Positions 6,055-9,275 of a DNA stretch of 9,275 bases are shown in pieces. The position numbers were made by a program, and so were the translations under genes. Source of the DNA: A07HB70 sp964512675 (GTDB lineage Archaea > Halobacteriota > Halobacteria > Halobacteriales > Haloferacaceae); the NCBI GenBank assembly GCA_964512675.1, contig CAZEJR010000039.1, positions 1 through 9,275 on the forward strand, in the 5' to 3' direction. The first letter of the stretch is position 1. Each line of letters starts with the position of its first letter. The notes under the pieces were generated by a model. It was not told the DNA's origin. It saw only the letters and a program-made list of their open reading frames with translations, and did not search any database.

Positions 6055-7037
6055 CACTCGACGGGCGTCGTCGAGCGCGCGTCTGCGACCACGTCCGCGC
6101 CGGTCTGTGTCCGGTCGCCCGGTCGTACCCGGTGGGCCCAGACGCTCCGGAGCTCGGTCTGGACGTCGTCGGGCGTGACGAACGAGCGCCCGTTCAGCAC
6201 CGCGCGGGCCTGTGCCGCCCGGACGACCGCGATTGCGCCGCGGGGGCTGACACCGAGCTCGGCGTGTTCGCGGGTGTGAGTCGCGAGCCGCGCGACGTAG
6301 TTCCGGACGGGTTCGCGAACGTCCACCTCGGCGACGGTGCGGCGGGCCCGACGCAGGTCTTGCACCTCGGCGACGGCCTCCAGCGACTCGATAGGGTGGT
6401 CGCCGGCGATCCGGCCCAGCAGCTCCGTCTCCGCCGCCTCGTCGGGGTAGCCGAGCCGCAGCTTCTTCGTGAACCGGTCGACCTCGGCCATCGGCAGCTC
6501 GTACGTCTGGCCGGCGTCGACGTCGTTCTGTGTCGCGATGACGACGAACGGGTCCGGCAGCGCCCGCGTGTCGCCGTCGACGGTCACCTGTCGCTCCTCC
6601 ATCGCCTCCAACAGCGCGGCCTGTGTCTTCGGCGGCGCCCGGTTGATCTCGTCCGCGAGGACGACGTTCGCGAACACCGGGCCGGGCTGGAACTCGAACT
6701 CCTGGGACCGCTGGTCGAAGATGTTGACGCCGGTGACGTCGGCGGGCAGGAGGTCGGGCGTGAACTGGACGCGCTTGAACGAGCAGTCGACAGACGCCGC
6801 GATCGCCCGTGCGAGCATCGTCTTCCCGACGCCGGGGACGTCCTCCAAGAGCAGGTGGCCGCGCGCCAGCGCGACGACGAGGATATCCTCGATAGCGTCG
6901 TGCTGGCCGACGATCACACGCTCGACGTTCTCGATGATGCGGGCGGTCAGTCCGGCGGCGTCGTCGACACTCAGCGGCTCCGCGTCCGTCGGTCGGCTCG
7001 CGGCTGTGGGGTCGGTGGCCTGTTGTCCGTCGGTCAT
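6054..7037 (-). CDS. MoxR-family AAA+ ATPase
   Basis: A 327-residue cytoplasmic ATPase. After a disordered N-terminus (about 1-25), the AAA+ core shows IVGQHDAIEDILVVALARGHLLLEDV, Walker A at residues 66-73 (D-V-P-G-V-G-K72-T73), the MoxR-specific RVQFTPDLLPADVTG, Walker B VVLADEIN with D129 and E130, and the sensor-1 region FVVIATQND with N171. RAPPKTQAALLEAMEERQV and VDRFTKK are further family hallmarks. The small lid domain carries LGVSPRGAIAVVRAAQA and RSFVTPDDVQ. Where most relatives have ATQNP followed by TYPLPEAQLDRF, this one has ATQND and TYELPMAEVDRF, a mild variation. MoxR proteins are proposed to remodel or activate vWA-type partners, here DUF58 and the transglutaminase-like protein directly downstream. 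The ATG at 7037 is the first in a frame with conserved sequence. It is divergent from mutS across a 116-base gap. Confidence 0.93.
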   Translation of the reverse strand: MTDGQQATDPTAASRPTDAEPLSVDDAAGLTARIIENVERVIVGQHDAIEDILVVALARGHLLLEDVPGVGKTMLARAIAASVDCSFKRVQFTPDLLPADVTGVNIFDQRSQEFEFQPGPVFANVVLADEINRAPPKTQAALLEAMEERQVTVDGDTRALPDPFVVIATQNDVDAGQTYELPMAEVDRFTKKLRLGYPDEAAETELLGRIAGDHPIESLEAVAEVQDLRRARRTVAEVDVREPVRNYVARLATHTREHAELGVSPRGAIAVVRAAQARAVLNGRSFVTPDDVQTELRSVWAHRVRPGDRTQTGADVVADARSTTPVE

Positions 7038-7038
7038 G

Positions 7039-7087
7039 TCCGGGGGTGCCGCCGATGCGGCAGCTGTGTGTGGTACTGTCCCCCGGA
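7039..7087 (-). promoter_or_regulatory. Nested inverted repeat in the moxR leader
   Basis: Forward TCCGGGGG at 7039-7046 is exactly complementary to CCCCCGGA at 7080-7087. Directly inside the first arm, TGCCGC (7047-7052) and GCGGCA (7057-7062) form a 6-base stem with the loop CGAT. In the minus-strand RNA, the outer arm would end one base before the moxR AUG. No Shine-Dalgarno is visible. A possible TATA box (GTTAGAA, minus strand, 7090-7096) would place the transcript start near 7065, which keeps the inner hairpin in the leader but leaves out the distal outer arm. Confidence 0.4.
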
Positions 7088-7122
7088 GGTTCTAACTCTG
7101 TTGCCGTCTCGACGGTCGACCG

Positions 7123-7130
7123 ACTTTTGC
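7123..7130 (+). promoter_or_regulatory. TATA-like box of mutS
   Basis: TTTT at 7125-7128 lies 26-29 bases before the ATG at 7154, with the flanks AC and GC closely resembling the box before the rimI-type gene. A 10-base palindrome CGGTCGACCG (7113-7122) abuts it where the B-recognition element would be. No Shine-Dalgarno precedes the ATG. Confidence 0.45.
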
Positions 7131-7153
7131 CGACGGAGCGCCGCCGGACGCGT

Positions 7154-9275
7154 ATGGCCGACGTGTCCGACGTGCCCGACGTCACCGGACCGCCGCCGGC
7201 GGTGGCCGACACAGACGATCTCACCCCGATGCTGGCGCAGTACGTCGACTGCTGCCGTCGCCACGACGACGCGCTCCTGCTGTTCCGTGTCGGCGACTTC
7301 TACAAGTCGTTCTGCGAGGCCGCCGAGACGGTCGCGCGGGTCTGCGAGCTCACCCTCACCGAGCGCGAGGACTCGACCGGTACCTACCGGATGGCCGGCG
7401 TGCCCGTCGACACCGCCGCGGGCTACGTCGAGCGGCTCCTCGACGCGGGCTACCGCGTCGCGATCGCCGACCAGGTGGAGGATCCGGAACGGGCGAACGG
7501 GCTCGTCGACCGCGCGGTGACTCGCGTCGTCACGCCCGGCACCGTCGTCGACGACGAGCTGCTCGCGCCAGACGCGCGGTACGTGGCGAGCGTGGTGCGC
7601 TCGCGTGACACTCGACCAGAGGGAACGGGCCACGAAGCGGAGCGGGGAGCGCCGGCGGAGCAGCCCGCGGAGCCGGGCGAACGCACCGCAGGGCAGAGCG
7701 GCGACGCCGGGCCGCGCCACGCCCTCGCGGCTGTCGACGTCTCGACGGGCGAGTGTCTGGTCACGAGCGCCCCCGACGCCGGACTGCTGTGCGACGAGCT
7801 CGCGCGCCTCGGCCCCGCCGAACTGCTGGTCGGACCCGCCGTCGACGACCCGACGCCGGCCCTCGACGCCGACCCGATGGTCACGGCGGTCGACGAGTCG
7901 CGGTTCGACCCGGAGACGGCGCGTGAGACGCTCGCGCGTTACGTCGCCGAGCCGTCGGCGGTGCTGGAGGGCCCGAGCGAGGTCCGGGCCGCGGGCGCGG
8001 TCCTCGGCTACGCCGAGTACACACAGGGCGACGACGGCCCGCTCGGTCACGTGACGCGCGTGTCACGGTACGACCCGCGCGAGTCGCTCCGCCTCGACCC
8101 CGCCGCCCGCCGGTCACTCGAGCTGTTCGAGAGCCGCGGCGTCGGCGACGGCACGCCCCTGATGACGGTCGTCGACGAGACGTCGTCGGCGCTCGGGCGC
8201 CGGACGCTGGCGGCGTGGCTCCGCCGACCACTCGTCGACCCGGACCGGATCGCCGCGCGCCACGACGCGGTCGCGGCGCTCCGCGACGCCGGCCTGACCC
8301 GCGCCGACCTCGCGGACCGCCTGCGGGACGTCTACGACCTCGAGCGCCTCGCGGGCCGGGCCTCGCGGGAGCGGGCGACCGCCCGCGACCTGCGGGCGCT
8401 CGCGTCGACGCTCGCCGTCGTTCCCGACCTGCGTGCGGCGCTCGACGGGATAGACGCGCTCGCCGGAGTCCGGTCCGACCTCGACCCCCTCGCGGACGTC
8501 CGCGAGCGTGTCGACACGGCGCTCGTCGACGACCCGCCGGTCGAACTGACCGAGGGCGGACTGATCCGCGAGGGGTACGACGAGCGGCTGGACGACCTGC
8601 GCTCGACCGCGCGCGAGGGGCGCGAGTGGGTCGCCGACTTAGAGGCACGCGAGCGCGAGCGCACCGGCATCGACTCCCTGAAGGTCGGCCACAACCAGGT
8701 CCACGGCTACTACATCGAGGTGACGGACCCGAACCTCGACCGGGTGCCCGACGACTACACGCGCCGGCAGACGCTGAAAGACGCCGAGCGGTTCTACACG
8801 CCCGCGCTGAAGCGCCGCGAGGAGGAGATATTCGGCGCCACAGAGCGTGCCGAGTCGCTGGAGTACGAGCTGTTCCGCACGGTGCGGGCCGCGGTCGCGG
8901 ACCGGACCGACCGGATACAGGCGCTCGCGGACGCGCTGGGCCGACTGGACGCGCTCGTCTCGCTCGCCACGGTCGCCGCGGAGCGAGACTACTGCCGACC
9001 GACCGTCGGGGCAGACGGAGTCGAGGTGCGCGCCGGGAGACACCCCACCGTCGAGCGGACGACAGAGTTCGTCCCGAACGACGTCGACCTCGCGCGCGGC
9101 GAGATCGCGGTTATCACCGGTCCGAACATGAGCGGCAAGTCGACGTACATGCGACAGGTTGCGCTCGCCGTCGTCCTCGCACAGGCCGGCTCGTTCGTCC
9201 CCGCCGACGAGGCCCGTCTCCCGGTCGTCGACCGGGTGTTCACCCGCGTCGGCGCGAGCGACGACATCGCCGGCG
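7154..9275 (+). CDS. mutS: DNA mismatch repair protein MutS, 3' truncated by the window
   Basis: The first 707 residues of MutS, which binds mismatches and starts repair. In order: a short disordered N-terminus with three DV-containing 9-base units (7160-7186); domain I (about 22-130) with DLTPMLAQY, LFRVGDFYKSF, YRMAGVPVD and RVVTPGT; a connector from about 190 (ALAAVDVSTGEC); the lever and clamp (about 290-600) with SLELFESR, AWLRRPL, YDLERLAGRASRERA, SLKVGHNQVHGYYIEVT and FYTPALKRREEEI; then the ATPase domain with RPTVG, GRHPTVE and Walker A G656-P-N-M-S-G-K662-S-T. The sequence stops at ASDDIAG, before Walker B and the dimer region; haloarchaeal MutS is usually near 900 residues. Two oddities: the Phe-X-Glu motif has Lys51 instead of Glu, and residues about 149-188 look like an extra segment. 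The ATG at 7154 fits the leaderless box. Haloarchaea often carry more than one MutS; this resembles the MutS1a type from memory. Confidence 0.95.
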   Translation, partial: MADVSDVPDVTGPPPAVADTDDLTPMLAQYVDCCRRHDDALLLFRVGDFYKSFCEAAETVARVCELTLTEREDSTGTYRMAGVPVDTAAGYVERLLDAGYRVAIADQVEDPERANGLVDRAVTRVVTPGTVVDDELLAPDARYVASVVRSRDTRPEGTGHEAERGAPAEQPAEPGERTAGQSGDAGPRHALAAVDVSTGECLVTSAPDAGLLCDELARLGPAELLVGPAVDDPTPALDADPMVTAVDESRFDPETARETLARYVAEPSAVLEGPSEVRAAGAVLGYAEYTQGDDGPLGHVTRVSRYDPRESLRLDPAARRSLELFESRGVGDGTPLMTVVDETSSALGRRTLAAWLRRPLVDPDRIAARHDAVAALRDAGLTRADLADRLRDVYDLERLAGRASRERATARDLRALASTLAVVPDLRAALDGIDALAGVRSDLDPLADVRERVDTALVDDPPVELTEGGLIREGYDERLDDLRSTAREGREWVADLEARERERTGIDSLKVGHNQVHGYYIEVTDPNLDRVPDDYTRRQTLKDAERFYTPALKRREEEIFGATERAESLEYELFRTVRAAVADRTDRIQALADALGRLDALVSLATVAAERDYCRPTVGADGVEVRAGRHPTVERTTEFVPNDVDLARGEIAVITGPNMSGKSTYMRQVALAVVLAQAGSFVPADEARLPVVDRVFTRVGASDDIAG

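Noticed and set aside
5227..6279. Long plus-strand open frame opposite the DUF58 gene
   Set aside because: It encodes an Arg-rich product with no domain and lies antisense to a gene with clear motifs; GC-rich DNA with few stop codons explains it.
7160..7186. Three 9-base units at the start of mutS as a regulatory repeat
   Set aside because: They are imperfect, lie inside the coding sequence and simply encode a DV-rich disordered N-terminus.
7034..8050. Minus-strand open frame opposite the start of mutS
   Set aside because: It covers conserved MutS domain I in antisense and has no protein-like sequence of its own.
1..9275. tRNA, rRNA, CRISPR array, insertion sequence or attachment site
   Set aside because: I saw no cloverleaf-like segment, no regularly spaced repeats, no transposase or integrase sequence and no terminal repeats; coding density is high throughout.

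Overview
The window looks like a chromosomal stretch of a halophilic archaeon (class Halobacteria). The DNA is very GC-rich, the proteins are Asp/Glu-rich with few Lys, half of the visible start codons are GTG, several genes have a T-rich box about 25-30 bases before the start codon and no Shine-Dalgarno (leaderless promoters), and two proteins match families I know only from haloarchaea (DUF5810, DUF5809). It reads as ordinary, tightly packed housekeeping sequence. I see no RNA genes, insertion sequences, CRISPR arrays or phage genes, and no gene-free stretch longer than about 120 bases.

Layout. Bases 1-155 hold the 3' end of a plus-strand gene, probably aconitate hydratase. A plus-strand run follows: a RimI-type N-acetyltransferase (208-663), a small zinc-finger protein of the DUF5810 type (693-1076), a DUF5809-type protein (1073-1549), a single-span membrane protein of unknown role (1587-1961) and a Nudix hydrolase (1958-2518). 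It converges on the minus-strand translation factor aIF1/SUI1 (2550-2843). Upstream of aIF1 on the minus strand lies a three-gene operon, moxR (7037-6054), DUF58 (6054-5059) and a membrane transglutaminase-like protein of the TgpA type (5062-2894), joined by 1-base and 4-base overlaps. Divergent from moxR, mutS (7154 to the window end) is cut off inside its ATPase domain.

How the genes work together. MoxR, DUF58 and the transglutaminase-like protein form a recognised functional set: an AAA+ ATPase, a membrane-anchored vWA-like partner, and a membrane protein that carries a Cys-His-Asp papain-like domain, here placed on the outer face with likely N-glycosylation sites. The other genes are separate housekeeping units: protein acetylation, nucleotide-sugar clean-up, start-codon selection and mismatch repair. 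The DUF5810/DUF5809 pair and the membrane protein/Nudix pair are each translationally coupled through a GTGA overlap.

Main points to check: MutS has Lys in place of the Glu of the mismatch-reading Phe-X-Glu motif, and an extra segment of about 40 residues with different codon use; the DUF58 protein lacks the MIDAS metal motif; the transglutaminase protein has a tandem Asn-Gly-Thr run; the moxR leader holds a nested inverted repeat; Shine-Dalgarno sites occur only at the GTGA overlaps; and the aIF1 gene has a palindrome before its start and an SD-like run just after it. I did not find a clearly new multi-gene system.
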